From positions 23,850,782-23,914,781 of the forward strand of contig NC_132893.1 of the NCBI RefSeq assembly GCF_030463535.1: DNA of 64,000 nt. The letters are read 5' to 3'. The DNA is from Salminus brasiliensis. Taxonomy: Eukaryota; Chordata; Actinopteri; Characiformes; Bryconidae. The notes below the pieces were generated by a model. The model ran no database searches, had not been told where the DNA came from, and was given only the letters and a program-made list of their open reading frames with translations. A program made the position numbers and the translations under genes. This document shows positions 48,128 through 60,700 of this stretch, piece by piece; position 1 is the first letter of the stretch; each line of letters opens with the position of its first letter.

Positions 48128-49366
48128 ATGGCAAACGACAGACTGCGAGCCCTGGAGGACGTGGAGAAGGAGATCGCCGTCGTTCTTCAGTGTGCAGGTA
48201 GCAATGGGTCTCCACACTTAGCCAGCTAAAGTCCCTTTGCCGTGAGGTAGCTAGTTAGCTAGCTAGTGCTAGCTAGTGTTAGCACCCTGCTGTGATTATC
48301 AGCGGAGTCTGATGAAGAGGACCCGGTATCCAGCGTTTCTTAACTCACACCTAGGATTAGTGTGGGGTTATGTATCAGTCACCATTCAGCTAACTAGTTT
48401 TACATGGCCATTTATATCCTCTCTAGACCAAATTTGCTAATGTGCCTTTAAGACTGATGTATGTAAATGATCTCTGCTCTGATTGGCTGTGTTGTAGCTA
48501 ATGGTAATATTCCTTATTACCCTCAAACTCATTTATTCATTACTTGAAGAGATACCCTTCAATTTTCCTTGAGATGCCACAGTCACCCTCTTTAAAACAT
48601 GAACTAAAAACATATTTAATGATGTTGGTTAAAATGGGTTGGCAGTTTCCCTGTGTTAGGATTTTATGTTGACTCTGATGCTTCTAACATTTGTTGATTT
48701 AAAAAAAAATAATAATAATAATTCTTTTTTGTCCTGTATTCAGGAACTATTATTCTGGAGCTGTCGAAGGAGAAGCACAATGCAAGTTTGTTGGATCGTC
48801 AGCTCAACCAGTTCCAAACCTCTATTAACAGAGTGGAAAGTGAGCTCAGCTCCCAGATCCGCTATCTCACACAGGTGGGCATGTTAAGCCATTCACACAG
48901 ATGTATAAATTCAGTAATTTATATTTTACGTAATGTTTAAGTAGATGACATTCACATGCACATGAAACTAAAGAGGATTTATTTTGTCCTGCTGTGTGAA
49001 AGCTTCACCTTTCCAGCTGTTTTACACATGTATCCTTGTTGATGCCTTTAAGTCTTTCTGGTTGAAGGAAATGGTGCATATAAAGAACTTGCATGTCACA
49101 AAGGAATGTAACATCTTTGTGTGATATTAGCAGTGGTGCACTGACTAGTTGTGTGAATCACTAAAGACATCAATCCTACACAGTTGCAGCGTGTTGACTT
49201 TCTCTTCTCCATTTGAGTGCAGGTGGCGACAGGACAGCCTCATGAAGGCTCAACGTACTCTGCGCGAAAGGACTGCCAAATGGCCCTGAACCGTGCAGAA
49301 TATGCCCGGGTCAAACTGGGAGAACTAGGGCGCACCTGCGAGTTAATGCTTGACCCGCAGACCTGA
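48128..49366 (+). CDS. med11: Mediator complex subunit 11
   Basis: Three exons (48128-48197, 48744-48874, 49223-49366) give 114 residues; human MED11 has 117. The protein starts [20 protein letters not shown]. It continues with the conserved blocks [26 protein letters not shown] and [19 protein letters not shown], which identify MED11 without ambiguity. MED11 is an essential head-module subunit of Mediator that forms a helical bundle with MED22 and contacts TFIIH and Pol II, acting in the nucleus in general transcription. The few residues before the start in the human protein are missing here. The arrb2-med11 neighbourhood also exists in human at 17p13, with the ATG16-like gene in between here. 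Confidence 0.95.
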
Positions 49367-49653
49367 TGCGATGCACCATTGTTCTAATGCAAACTGCTTG
49401 TACGCCTTACACCCTGGAATAGGAGTTGGGTTATTATGTAAATGATCATGTATGTTCTCCAGTTGCTGGAATGCTATATCTGAAAGGAATCTCTCTGACC
49501 TCCTAAAGTTTTCTTCTGTTTTAGAAACAGGCTGACAAATTGAAGGTTACCGAGGTCAGACAAAGACTTTGTCAGTCTTTTTCTTCACTAAATGTCATCA
49601 CATTGGTTAATTAACATGGTTTGTATTTTTTGTTGTTTTGCTTTTTGATAAAT

Positions 49654-49692
49654 AATAAAACAAAAAAGTTGTTGAAACAATGGAGCTTTATT
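49654..49692. terminator. Facing polyadenylation signals of med11 and rnasek
   Basis: AATAAA at 49654-49659 serves med11 on the plus strand. TTTATT at 49687-49692 is AATAAA for rnasek on the minus strand. They lie 28 bp apart, so cleavage 15-25 bp after each would make the transcript ends overlap slightly. The interval 49700-50354 is then the rnasek 3' UTR. Confidence 0.55.
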
Positions 49693-50354
49693 TCCACTTC
49701 ACATGTTATTCACATTGCCATCACATTCACAAACAGTACCTTCATATTGTAACAGAAACCACATGAAGTAAACAAACAAGGGAGGAACACAAAGTAAAAT
49801 AAGTTAAGAAATTAGAACTCAACATGAACAATGAATCAGTGCATTAAATAAATAACATTGCTGTCACGCTGTATTTAATAGAGGTACTTGGCTTCTCTTC
49901 ACTGTATAGGTTGTCATTAAGAGTTAGCCTTTATTGTGGTCCACTCAGCTTGGATTTTCTTTCACTAGGAATGTGTAATTAAACAGGATCCTGCTGGTTT
50001 TTAGTTTACAAGGACATTCACATACATGCATATGAACATTATCATTAATAAGTGAAAAACAGTTTACTGATCAGAGCTGGGTTTCCTAAATGCATTTAAG
50101 CATAATGATTATTCTTAAGGGTAGAGACAGAAACACAGAACACTCTCTACCAGTTAAGAAGATCTTACCACCAAGATGTTTTTGGGAAACTAGGCCTCGT
50201 TTAATCTGTCTCTGTATATTTATATTTGTCAATATTTCTCCACTCCAATAATAATAAATAAAATGCTAATCCACAGGTCTTCACATTAGCCACCTACAAA
50301 TAAATAATGATTGGAAGATTTGAACTGCGGTTAATTTTGTGAACTGCTTGTAGC

Positions 50355-51825
50355 TTATGTCACCATGTATTCCTGACGTTTGTTCAGGCGAACCTGGCAC
50401 AGAGACACAGCACCAACTCCGACATAGATGGCTGCAGCAATGAAACAGTTGATGCCCACTTGGTTGTACAGTGCATAGATGTTCTGGGGTGGACTTTTGC
50501 TGCAAATAAGACAAAAAACAGAAAAAAATCTTAGAAGGTGTGTGACAATTTGCCTGGCCTTAGAATTAAAGTGGAATACAACAGACATTTAAAAATATCT
50601 GCAGAATGAAATGTTGTACAGCAGTGGTGATTTGCCCATCTCTAAAATGTCTTGTCATGTCACGTCCCTATGCTTCAGCATACACACAAAAGGAAAATGA
50701 GGCTTACTAATTTGACTTGAATTTCTTCAAAATCTACCTTTGCAGTGAAATGGTTGCAAATATGTTGCCTGATGTTTTACAGCAAAGAAAATGGGTGCAT
50801 TTGTGTTTTAGACTAGACATCCACCTCTGTTACAAACACCCCACAACTGGTTTAACATGAGCAGAATCAAGAGGGTTTACAACAGGAGGGCTTGGACTTT
50901 GACCACAAGGTTGTGGGTTCAATACCCAGCTCCACCACGTTGGTCTATTCAAACAGAAGAATGTCACTGAACAAGTATAAATAGATGAGGCCCTAAAATG
51001 TCAAGGGAGAAAAATAATATTTTGAGACATGAACCGTTCCCTTCATTTAATAAATTGTACACTCAAACAACCCTTTTCTTTATTAGTTTAACAATCATTT
51101 ATCTTGACTTAATAAATCATTCACTCAATTTAATAAATATTTCCCTCAATTTAGATGGGATGCTTTAGTAAGACTGGGGAATTAATTTATTTAATTGAGG
51201 TAGCGCTAAAAGAAAAGGGGGATGAATTAAGTTATCACCGGCTCTGTATAAATGACAACAGATTATTATTATTAATATTATTATTATTATTACTACTACT
51301 AATACTGCTAATATTAACAACAACTCACTCATTACGGATGTCTTCTTCAGTGAAGGGAACATCCTCGATCAGAACAGCAGATTTTGAACAGAAGAAGATC
51401 CCCAACATTGCCTAGGAAAAATAACATACAGAATTTATGAGCTCTTCTTTATAGTATGATTTCTTAGAGGGTGAAATGTGTGGCATTTCATCACGACCAG
51501 CATCAATATCCAGTATCGCCCAGGACCCACTGCCTACCTGCCTCGACAGTATCAGTTAACCTAGCTACTAGCTACAAAAATCGGAACAGACAAGACCCAA
51601 ACGTGATAAAACAGACAATTTTCAACGTTAAGGAATCATTCATTTGGCAAGCAAACAGAGAACATTAGTGGTTGACGTTCTCCTGTTTTCCGGCTAACGT
51701 TAGCTTCTCAGCTAGCTAGCAATGTCACGAAGACTATGGGCGCTTACCAGCATTATGACTCCCCATACACTGAGCACAATGCCGCAGGCGGCCAGTTTGG
51801 GGCCACAAAATAGCAGAGACGGCAT
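50355..51825 (-). CDS. rnasek: Ribonuclease kappa (RNASEK), V-ATPase-associated membrane protein
   Basis: Three exons (51825-51748, 51411-51329, 50499-50355) encode 101 residues, close to the usual 98. The protein starts [18 protein letters not shown]. It has a first membrane segment at about 10-33, a loop with [15 protein letters not shown], a second membrane segment at about 68-90 and the end [14 protein letters not shown]. All of these are hallmarks of RNASEK. The protein associates with the V-ATPase membrane sector and is needed for endosomal acidification; ribonuclease activity has been reported for it. It shares a roughly 500-bp interval with bacc1, in head-to-head orientation. The exon 3 acceptor (TTATTTGCAG) and both donors are consensus. 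Confidence 0.95.
50870..50960 (+). repeat. SINE-head fragment in the rnasek intron
   Basis: A B-box-like GGGTTCAATACCC with flanking text (GACCACAAGGTTGTGGGTTC) resembles the SINE at 14229. The tail is missing. Next to it, 51020-51165 carries reverse-oriented TTTCCCTCAATTTA-type motifs. Confidence 0.4.
51020..51165. repeat. AT-rich degenerate repeat, second locus
   Basis: CCCTTCATTTAATAAATTG, GACTTAATAAATCATTCACTC and AATATTTCCCTCAATTTAG are successive degenerate units about 30-55 bp apart. They are the reverse complement of the motif at 34430-34690. Confidence 0.5.
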
Positions 51826-52324
51826 CGTCTCCGAATTGTCGGACCCAGTACAGACGATGAAGCTTCAGAAATGACTGTCAGCTACCATCCACTCCAACAA
51901 ATTGGTGAAAATGGTCGAAAGCTGCTTCGGTTATCTTCGACTGAGTTCGTTTCCGTTCCCGTTCGGCTGCTGCTCCACGGCAGCCAATCACAAGCCAACA
52001 CTCTCCCGCGGTGCATTACGGGCTCGCAGCTCCTAGATCAGTTAGCAGCCTTGCTAACTGTTTATGAAATATTCATTCATCTTGCTAAGGGGGGGAAAGT
52101 ATCATATTTGCCGTATTATTCTGGGCTGGGTTGTTCAGTAAGCCAGTGGGATTTGAGCTTCAAAAATAACTTGAATTTACACTGTGTTTTTTTGGTCGTT
52201 GGAGCAGACAGACGTTGTCTAGCTAAGTAAGCTAGCTAGCTAATTTAGTGGCGGAGCTAAGTGGGCTCAGTCAGTGGTGTTTTGTGTTTTGGTGTCATCT
52301 CTCAGCTCTTACTACAAGTGTAGG
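51826..52324. promoter_or_regulatory. Head-to-head promoter of rnasek and bacc1
   Basis: The two start codons lie 499 bp apart on opposite strands. The left third is relatively GC-rich (CGGTTATC, TTCCGTTCCCGTTCGGCTGC). The layout suggests a bidirectional housekeeping promoter. Confidence 0.5.
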
Positions 52325-54775
52325 ATGACTTCAGCTTCCACTAAGGTAAGATGAGGGGTTGAGGTGTGATGGATGGCACATATATTTTTGTAATATGATT
52401 GGTTAGTAACTTTGGCTGCCTGTGTGAATTAGGTGGGTGAAATCTTCTCGGCCGCAGGCGCTGCTTTTAGCAAACTGGGGGAACTGACCATGCAGCTGCA
52501 CCCGGTAGCTGATTCCTCTCCTGCAGGGTAAGAAGGAGTTCGTCACCTTTATTACAACGATGTCACAAATTCTGTACAGTATCAAAAAGTGTATCAAAAC
52601 TAGAACTGCAGTGTCTACTGCAGTATTAGACTATACCTGTCTCATAAATGTACATATCAAAGACTTTCTACAGATCCCTCCTGTCTTTGTATATTCTGTA
52701 TGTTGTATTAGTATGTATATAGTTTTGTCCTCCTGTAGAGCATCAACCTGAGCCTCACCACAAGCATTTTAATGCATAAATGTCCTGACATGTTGTGCAA
52801 ATGACAATTAAACCTGAAACTTGAAACTTGTATAGAGTAGGATTTATTGCATTTTTACAGAGCGTCTAAAGTATTAAGGTAGAAAATGAATTTTTAGAAA
52901 CATAACAGAAGAAATACTATTAGGTTTTGCGAACGATTTAGTAAATGAATGGTCTCTAAATATATGGAAAATGTATTGTAATTTAACACACACACACACA
53001 CACATATACATATATGCACCCCCCTCAATGATCGCAAACTTTATTGCGATCATTGTTTGATCCTAATTTGGTTGATGTTTCTTGCTTCCTTCTCCACACT
53101 CCTTTCTAGAGCTAAATGGACAGAGACTGAAATTGAGATGCTGCGGTCGGCTGTGAGGCGCTTTGGGGACGATTTGAACAACATCAGCTCAGTCATTAAG
53201 GAACGAACAGTGTAAGTGTTAGCACAATTTGTCCTTATTTTTTTGTTCCCCACCACATAAAAGTATGTTTGAAAAGTAGTTTTTAAACAAAAAAATCAGA
53301 AAACGATTCATCAGTTCATTAATTGATTTATCACAATTTTAAAGAGTACAGCTTTAGACTCACAAGAGGTTATCTTAAATAAAGGGCCATATCCTACATT
53401 TATTTATTTTATTATTATTTCCCCCTTATATGCTTATATTTATAATAAATCTTTTTAAACTTTAACAACAACTAAGTTGGGAGGAGAGGGTGCCAGCACT
53501 TCCTCAAGGTGTCTTTCCACACCTGTATGAAACTATACCAATGTCTGTTAGTTGGCAGAAATCATAAACTCAGTCTCAGTCCATAAAAGCTTTCCCTTAA
53601 GTTGAATCTTGTGCTGTTCTGTTCTGTTATAGATGCTTCAGTTTGAATGTCATCTGTAATCCCTGTAGCTCCACCAGTGTTGTCTTTGACAATGGACATA
53701 TTTTTAAGTCCAGTAAGAAGGTAGTTTAATTTCTGATGCATTATTAATAACTCTCTCTTTTTCTCTGTGCACAGTGCTCAGATTAAGAGCACAGTGAAGA
53801 GGAAGCTCTATGAGGACAACAGGGTTCCTCTATCAATAGAGCCCCCTAAAAAAACAGTAAAGAAAACCACCATGGCAACTACAGCAGCACCAATGGCATC
53901 GGCCATTATTTCCGTTCCAACGTCACAAGTTGTTGTGACGTCAGGCCTGCAGAGTGCTTCCTCTTTGCCATCCACAATCAAGAAAGCCAAAACTGCAGGT
54001 GACTAGTGTAAAATGACACATTGAGTTATTTCACTTAAAGTGCATTTATTTCCATTCTAACTGAACAGTTATTGATTTGACTGTGTGGTGGTCCTCTGCA
54101 TCAGATGTTACACTCAGCGCGCTGAATGACTCAGATGTCAATAGCGACTTGGTGGCTATTGAAGGACTTGGAGAGGGTTCTACCAAAAAGCCTAACTTTG
54201 ATCAAGGTAAGATAAGGCACACATCCTGCTACAGAGTGAACTATGCATAAAATTGATCCATTGATTGAATACTACTGAAAAGTACTCCATGAAATTGATA
54301 CAACTTACAATTTCACAATAGTTAGAACAGAATCAAACTATATTCAAGTTAATAAACATAATTAATCCACCCTTCCTGAATAATCATATTCTATGAATAT
54401 CTTACACATTCTTTTGGATTAGATTGGACTGTTTTGTGCTGTTTTCTTTCCTTAACATAACACCAAAGAGGGCTCTGAACAGGGCCCTAACAGTCATTAA
54501 CCAAACATAAACCACATTTCCAGCTAGGAAAATGTTGTTTTAATGTATTAAGAAACTGAAGCACCTACCAGTTGACTTTTTTTTTTTTTTTTTTTTTTAG
54601 TCATTGAATTATATAATTGCTATATTGCCATAATTACTCTATAGTCGAAGGTGCATCTTATTATCTTATCTGTATTATTGTTTGACACTGGTTGTGTGTG
54701 TTTTCTTTAGAAAGTCTCAGTTTGGATTCCAGTCTCATAATGAACTCTGGCGATCTGCCTCTACTCTCACGATAA
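52325..54775 (+). CDS. bacc1: BPTF-associated chromatin complex component 1 (BAP18/C17orf49)
   Basis: Six exons (52325-52345, 52433-52527, 53110-53211, 53775-53998, 54105-54206, 54711-54775) join in frame to 202 residues. The protein starts [24 protein letters not shown]/Myb-type domain follows at about 39-86 ([19 protein letters not shown], then [19 protein letters not shown]). An Ala/Ser/Thr-rich linker leads to the conserved [11 protein letters not shown] and EGLGEG block near the end. BAP18 is a subunit of the BPTF/NURF chromatin-remodelling complex and of MLL1-containing complexes that recognise H3K4me3. The last exon adds a Ser/Leu-rich tail ([14 protein letters not shown]) beyond the usual human end near DQA, so it may be isoform-specific. 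The linker is also longer than in human. Confidence 0.93.
52640..52835 (+). repeat. LINE 3'-end-like fragment in bacc1 intron 2
   Basis: The segment ends TGTGCAAATGACAATTAAAC, CTGAAACTTGAAACTTG, which resembles the 3' tail of fish L2/CR1-type LINEs with short terminal direct repeats. No reading frame survives. A CA run sits at about 52986-53003. Confidence 0.45.
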
Positions 54776-55303
54776 GTGTCAATGACAGCTTCTGCTGGAA
54801 AGGATCAACACTGCATGTGGATGTACAGATATGTATTTACTCGGATATGTATTGGCTCAGTTAGTGAGGCTCTGACCACTTCTGTAGTTACAGAAGTTTA
54901 TGGAGTTCAGGATAATTGGATCCACTCCTTGGATCCAGAAGACTGTGACGGCTATTCTCACAAACTTAGTTTAAATATAAAATTGTTCTGACCTCTTGTT
55001 TTTGTTTTTTTTTGTTGGGTAGCTTGACTTAGTGAGAAATCTTGCTTTGCAAAACACCCATAGATGCTCAAATTTAAGATACAGTAGTTTTGTAGTTGTG
55101 CTTTTGTATTATATTTTTAAATGTTTATTTTCTCAGAGATGTGACTGTGTATATATAGTTTTTTCATACAGGTTCTACCATTTGAGCAACAATTCAAATA
55201 GAGGTCAGTTATACATACTGCTATAGTGACTTGCCTTGTAATGATGGTCTTTATCATGTGAAGCTTTTGGAGAAAATGAACCCTGACCTGTAATTTATCA
55301 TCA

Positions 55304-55342
55304 AATAAAGCCCCATTTTTTTAAATACGGTATTCTTTTATT
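55304..55342. terminator. Facing polyadenylation signals of bacc1 and the PABIR-like gene
   Basis: AATAAA at 55304-55309 lies on the plus strand. TTTATT at 55337-55342 is AATAAA on the minus strand, 27 bp away. As at 49.67 kb, two convergent genes seem to end in the same few dozen bases. Confidence 0.5.
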
Positions 55343-57706
55343 GTCATGGTCATCTTTATATACAATGTAATGTACATTTTAAAACAGCACTTCTTATCCA
55401 CTAGAAATGAGAATTTACCAGGTACAGAATTTACCAGGTACGGTCTGTGATATTCAGAGGGAATGCTACCTCTGTTTTATATTACAGTTCCATAAAAATA
55501 CATTATCTTTTCTTTGTGGCAACCGGAACATATTTACATCTCGAACACAAGAGGCAAGAGCCACAGTCTGCCATATCGTAGAATGTTCTATGTGCTTGCA
55601 AACGTCAGCCTTGTCGATGGCCTTCCAACTGACATCTTAACCAACTTTGTAACGCTCAAAAATCAAATTAAAGCTCATCCCTTCTTCCTTTTATCTTTCT
55701 TTTTTAAAGAATACTTGTGACTCTTGGGAAACGCCCTCTCGTTTAAGAGAGTAAAAAAAAAACAAAAATATATGAAGTATACAAACCAAAAGTTAAAAAA
55801 ACTCAAACACAGTATTCTGAGTTTGTCCAAATGATGTCTGGTCTTCTACTCAAACAAGAAGTCCAGGTTACTAAAAGCTACTTTCACAGAACTAAACTGT
55901 GATCATTTGTGCCTTCTTAAAACAAGAGATTCAACTAGAACAGTACGTTGGCTGAAATGGGAAAAAAAATCAGGAGAAACTATACAGAAAGTCAGGAATT
56001 ACTTCAAAACTTGAACTCTCCTATTCTGTGGTGTATTTCAGTCTATATTGCACATTCCTCTTGAAGACCCCACATAGTTAAGCACTGATAATCTTTGATA
56101 AATCACACTAAACATACTAGAGACTGGACGTGACAACATATGCAAATGTCTTTGGAATTACTCAACAAGGCGTTTCATTGTACCAGCAATAAAGCTCAGA
56201 AATGCAAAAAAAAAAAAATAAAAATAAAAAAAATAAAGGCCATTACATTTTTACAAATTGCTGAAAAAGTTCCTTCCTTTCTTTGCGAACATTTTGCCCA
56301 TTGAGCTCATCGGAATCATAACATGACCAACATTTTTGGACTGAAATTCCGATAGAAGTGAAGTGCTGTGGGCACTGTCTGCTGTGCATGAATAGACCCG
56401 CAACAGCCATATTCCTGCTGAGGGAGCTCTGCAAGCATTAAAGCGCAGGTCTCTGTAGACATCTGCAGTCAAAAATACTGTACATCTGTTAGTCTGTACA
56501 TTCAATCTTCCTTACTCACACTCAAATTAACCAACAAATGTAAATATGATCCCATTCACGTAACAGCAAGACTGATTAACATTGATAATGTCCAACACTG
56601 TGCAAACAAAATACAAAAAAAATGATATCCATCAAATTAAGCCATGTTTTACATACAAAGGAGAATTATTATACATTCGTTACACATGCAGCTTGTCTTT
56701 TTTTTTCACGCAGTTTGTAAGCTAAGGGTCACAAGGGGCTACATTAATGCAGCATTAAAATACATATGGCAAATGCTGGTAAATGCTTTTGGCTTTCATG
56801 TGGTGCGAAAATGCTCTGGTCACATGTTCATTTTTAAAGTGGAATATCTGAGCAAAGTGCTATATTTATCCTCAATTATGGTACCCATATACTGTCATCT
56901 GAAGAACAAGCTGACCCTGGTTTTCAGAACGGAATCCACTCAGTGTCAGTCCATGAAAGGTTCTTTTTATGAAAAAACTATGAAAATTATCAGAAATCAT
57001 AAAAAGGACTATTAAAAACAAGACTTTTAAAGAAAAGAAAAAACAATTATACTGAGTATACATATAAACAGCAATGTGGCCTTATTAGCCGACTAATCTC
57101 AGAATCCTTCTAGCTAGATGTCTAACACTGTGTATTTCAAATGTGAATAGTTACATTCTGGAAGACCTCTTTGGAGCGCGTCAATAGTTGCAGACATTAA
57201 GAAAAGGTGTTCTGCCACTGCTTAAAAATAAAGCTAAAGAAGGCGAAAAACAAAGTCTTGTCTATTTGCATGCTCAAAACAGGCAAATGCAAAAAGATAC
57301 ACTTTGTAAGGGACCACAGATCCTTGCCTTGGCGCAAATAAACTATTAACAAGTTACATGATGGACAGTACAGTGCCTGACACTGGCACATTTGAATATT
57401 TTGTCTTCAGCTCTCCTCTTCAATTATAGATCAAGCTTTCTTCAATTTTCAAAAGTCCTTTCAGATGTTTTCTTCAGACGTTGTGGAGAAAACAAAACAC
57501 ACTTCTCAATAGCACCTTGTAATAGTGAAGAACTGATTATAACACAAGGTTACTGAAAGAGAGCTGGAAGCATGAGAAGCAGTGAAGATAGAGACCTTGT
57601 TTTTCTTACTCTGGTAGTCCAACCAACCTCTTTTTCCAGTCCAGGACTCAAATAGGCTAGGCTATGGTCTTGAAGATGCTGAGTTGATAGGCTCAATGTT
57701 GTTAGT
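55343..57706 (-). other. Probable 3' UTR of the PABIR-like gene
   Basis: If the signal at 55337-55342 is used, the minus-strand gene has a 3' UTR of about 2.36 kb. The interval holds no protein-like frame. Poly-A/AAAT runs are at about 56205-56236. Confidence 0.45.
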
Positions 57707-60700
57707 TTAGATGCTGGGGTGATGGGAGGTGAAGGGTGGTGGAGGGGAAAGTGAAAGCGGGCTGCTCTGAGGGCTTGAACATATGGGCACGGCTCCTGAG
57801 GAAGAATCCACGGACTGGGAAACACTGTAAAGAGCAAGGAGAGAAATAATTTCTTTTGGTGCTTCAACCTCATTTCTAAAGGGGTTTCCATTGAACCTTT
57901 CTGTGATTTTAGAAAATACATTTGAAAAACAAAAATTCTAGCCTCACCTGACAGTACAGCTAGTTATGTGGGCAGGATCTGCAACTCCAGCAACAAAAAG
58001 TTTTTTAGGGGGGCCATCAGATTCAACTCCACCTGAATGGTAGGTCACAAACCAACCATTTAATAAAATCACTAATTAATAAAGATCAATCAAAATATTA
58101 CATATACATATACATATATATACATATATATATATATATATCCTACCACATCCTACCTTTTCGTTTTAACGGTGCAACCACAGGCCATCTAACAGCAGGA
58201 CTCACTGACCCCCTATCAGAAATATGAAATATTAGAAATGTTTCTATTTTGCATGAAAATATGACAATACTTCTGCATGCTATTTTATATATCACAACAG
58301 CTTTCGCTGCTACTTAAACAGGCTGAATTTCTTACTCCCTGTGTAGTGCACAACAAAGGTCATGAAAATAAGGGCTTCTGCACCTATTTGAGACTCAGTC
58401 CCTGTAGAACCCATTGTTTCATGAACTTGATTCATCACCTACAGATGTTTTGGTAAGACATGTTTGCTTCTTTAGTTTACAAGGGGAGATGCTAGGCTGA
58501 CAATGATAACATTGGACTCACATTGTCAAATTAATCTTTGTAAATACATGAACAAAAAGCCTCAAAATGCATCCAGGTCATCATTAGTGTGGTTTAGAAC
58601 ACGGTATAACAAAGTAGTCTATAAAGACCATTTTTTTTTAAATCGAAACGTAAAAACATGTTTATTCAGATTTACAGACGATTTTGGGGTACCGAGGAGT
58701 AACAAACTACATTAACCTGCCTTCTCTTAGATCACTGACTGCTGTGAGTGATAAATCATGTTCACTTTATTTTTCACCAACCTATTACTTTAAAGGCAGA
58801 TGTGGATTACTTATCCACTCAAATGTAAAAAGTCAAATCAAAAGATCAGATCTAAGAAAAAACATCATAACTGAACAATTTGTTTGTTGGCTTGTAGTGT
58901 GAACGAAGCCAAATACAGGAGTTCATTAACTTTTTAGCACAATGAGATTTACCCTCTGAACCTTCTTGTTGGACTAGGTGAAGAATTAGGAGTGACGCCA
59001 GAGTCCTGGGGATGGAATCCCTGAGAAACAGAGGAAGGGAGAGTTTTATCAGTTCGGTTTATTTACTGGCCATTTATAAGTATAAAAATACATACAATGT
59101 ACAGTAAGTGTGCTGAGTTTAACAATAACAAAAGCAAATAATTACAATATCAACAATAAAGACACTGACTAATCAGATCATAATACACATGCATATATAT
59201 TGCAGAACCATGTCCCATCAATCAACATAGTTATATTAAAAAACATTATCTAACACTGCTCAAACCAGTTCACACTCACTGGTGACAGATGTTCATGCCA
59301 GTTACTAGTAGGTGGTAAGGGGACTGCAGCTGAGGCACTAAAAGAAAAAGATGAGATATATTTAAAAAGAAAATGGGTTCAGGTCGTTCAAGTCAAGTCT
59401 TTCTACACGTATGAATGTAAAATGCAGTTACCTTAATCTCTGTAAACTCCCTCTGAGAGTGAGTTCCATATTCTCCATCTACATAGAAAAACACCAGTGC
59501 AATCAGTGTCAGTGCAATAAAAACTGATGTCTCAAAGCAAGTTTAATTTAAAATACCCTTAAGTTCCTTCCCCTTCCCTGACTAATGTTAACAGTTGTGC
59601 TCAATACAGAAGATTTCATTCTCACCTGCCGCCTGTGCTCCGGCCTCTCGCTGGACCAGGAGAACGGAGAAAGAGGAAGGGTCTGTGACAAAAAGCCCAA
59701 ACAGTGACTTTCTCTTTGCAACGGAGCATCAACAACAATACCTAATTTCAAAGCCTGTAACAGTTACATGTTCCAGTTAGTCACTCACCCTGGAGGGGCA
59801 GCTCGGGTTTACGGACACACTGCTCCGCCGATACCGAGCCGAGCTGTTAGAGCTGAATACGGTCATCCCATCACTGTCGTGAAAAGTACAGAGAAACATA
59901 AATCAATACAGTTCCCAAGCTATATTGATGCATATCCAAGCTCCTAGATAGATGGTATGACAGCGGCTCTCAATCCTGGTCCGTCCATGGCATAGTCTAG
60001 GACGTCTCCAGCTTTACATTACAAGTTCAACTCGTAAAAGGCTTTTTATTTGGCTCATGAGTTCAATCTGGGGTACAGCATACACTAAAACATGTAGCAT
60101 GTTTACTAGCAATACACTGCACTATGACCACTTGTTATGGGTGTAACAACTTCCACTCAAGATGAATGACACAGTAAAGAAATGAACATTGAGAATGTCA
60201 GCATTACAGTTAATAACTTTGCACTAATAATTTCTAAACCTATTTACTAATGGTTTCCCTGTAGATTGAAATGCAGAGGCCATTTAGTCACTGTTGTTAT
60301 TAAAGCAGTTGATCAGCCTATGTGACTGAAGCTCCTGCTATCCATGCTTCAATAAATAACCTGTTTTCAAAGTCACTTAGATCCTCTCCTTATGCCCTTC
60401 TGGTCCAAAATCATTGCCAGCTGGGTCTGCTAAGGGTTTTTATGCAGGTCAACAATAGTAATAATACATTAGATTGATAATGCACTTTATGTTTTAAACA
60501 ATTTTAACAAGCTACAAAGTAAAAGTGTCACTAACATTAAAAATCACCAAATCAAATTAAGAATCATAGGCTCTAGTTAAAAAACTAGAAGTTCCCTAAG
60601 TTAAAAGTCCCTTTTTAAAACTCTCAATTGTGTGCGGTGCCCTGAGATGGTCCACACCCATGGTGCTGAGTTTTGTTCGAGGACGGGAGAGACAGTTTTA

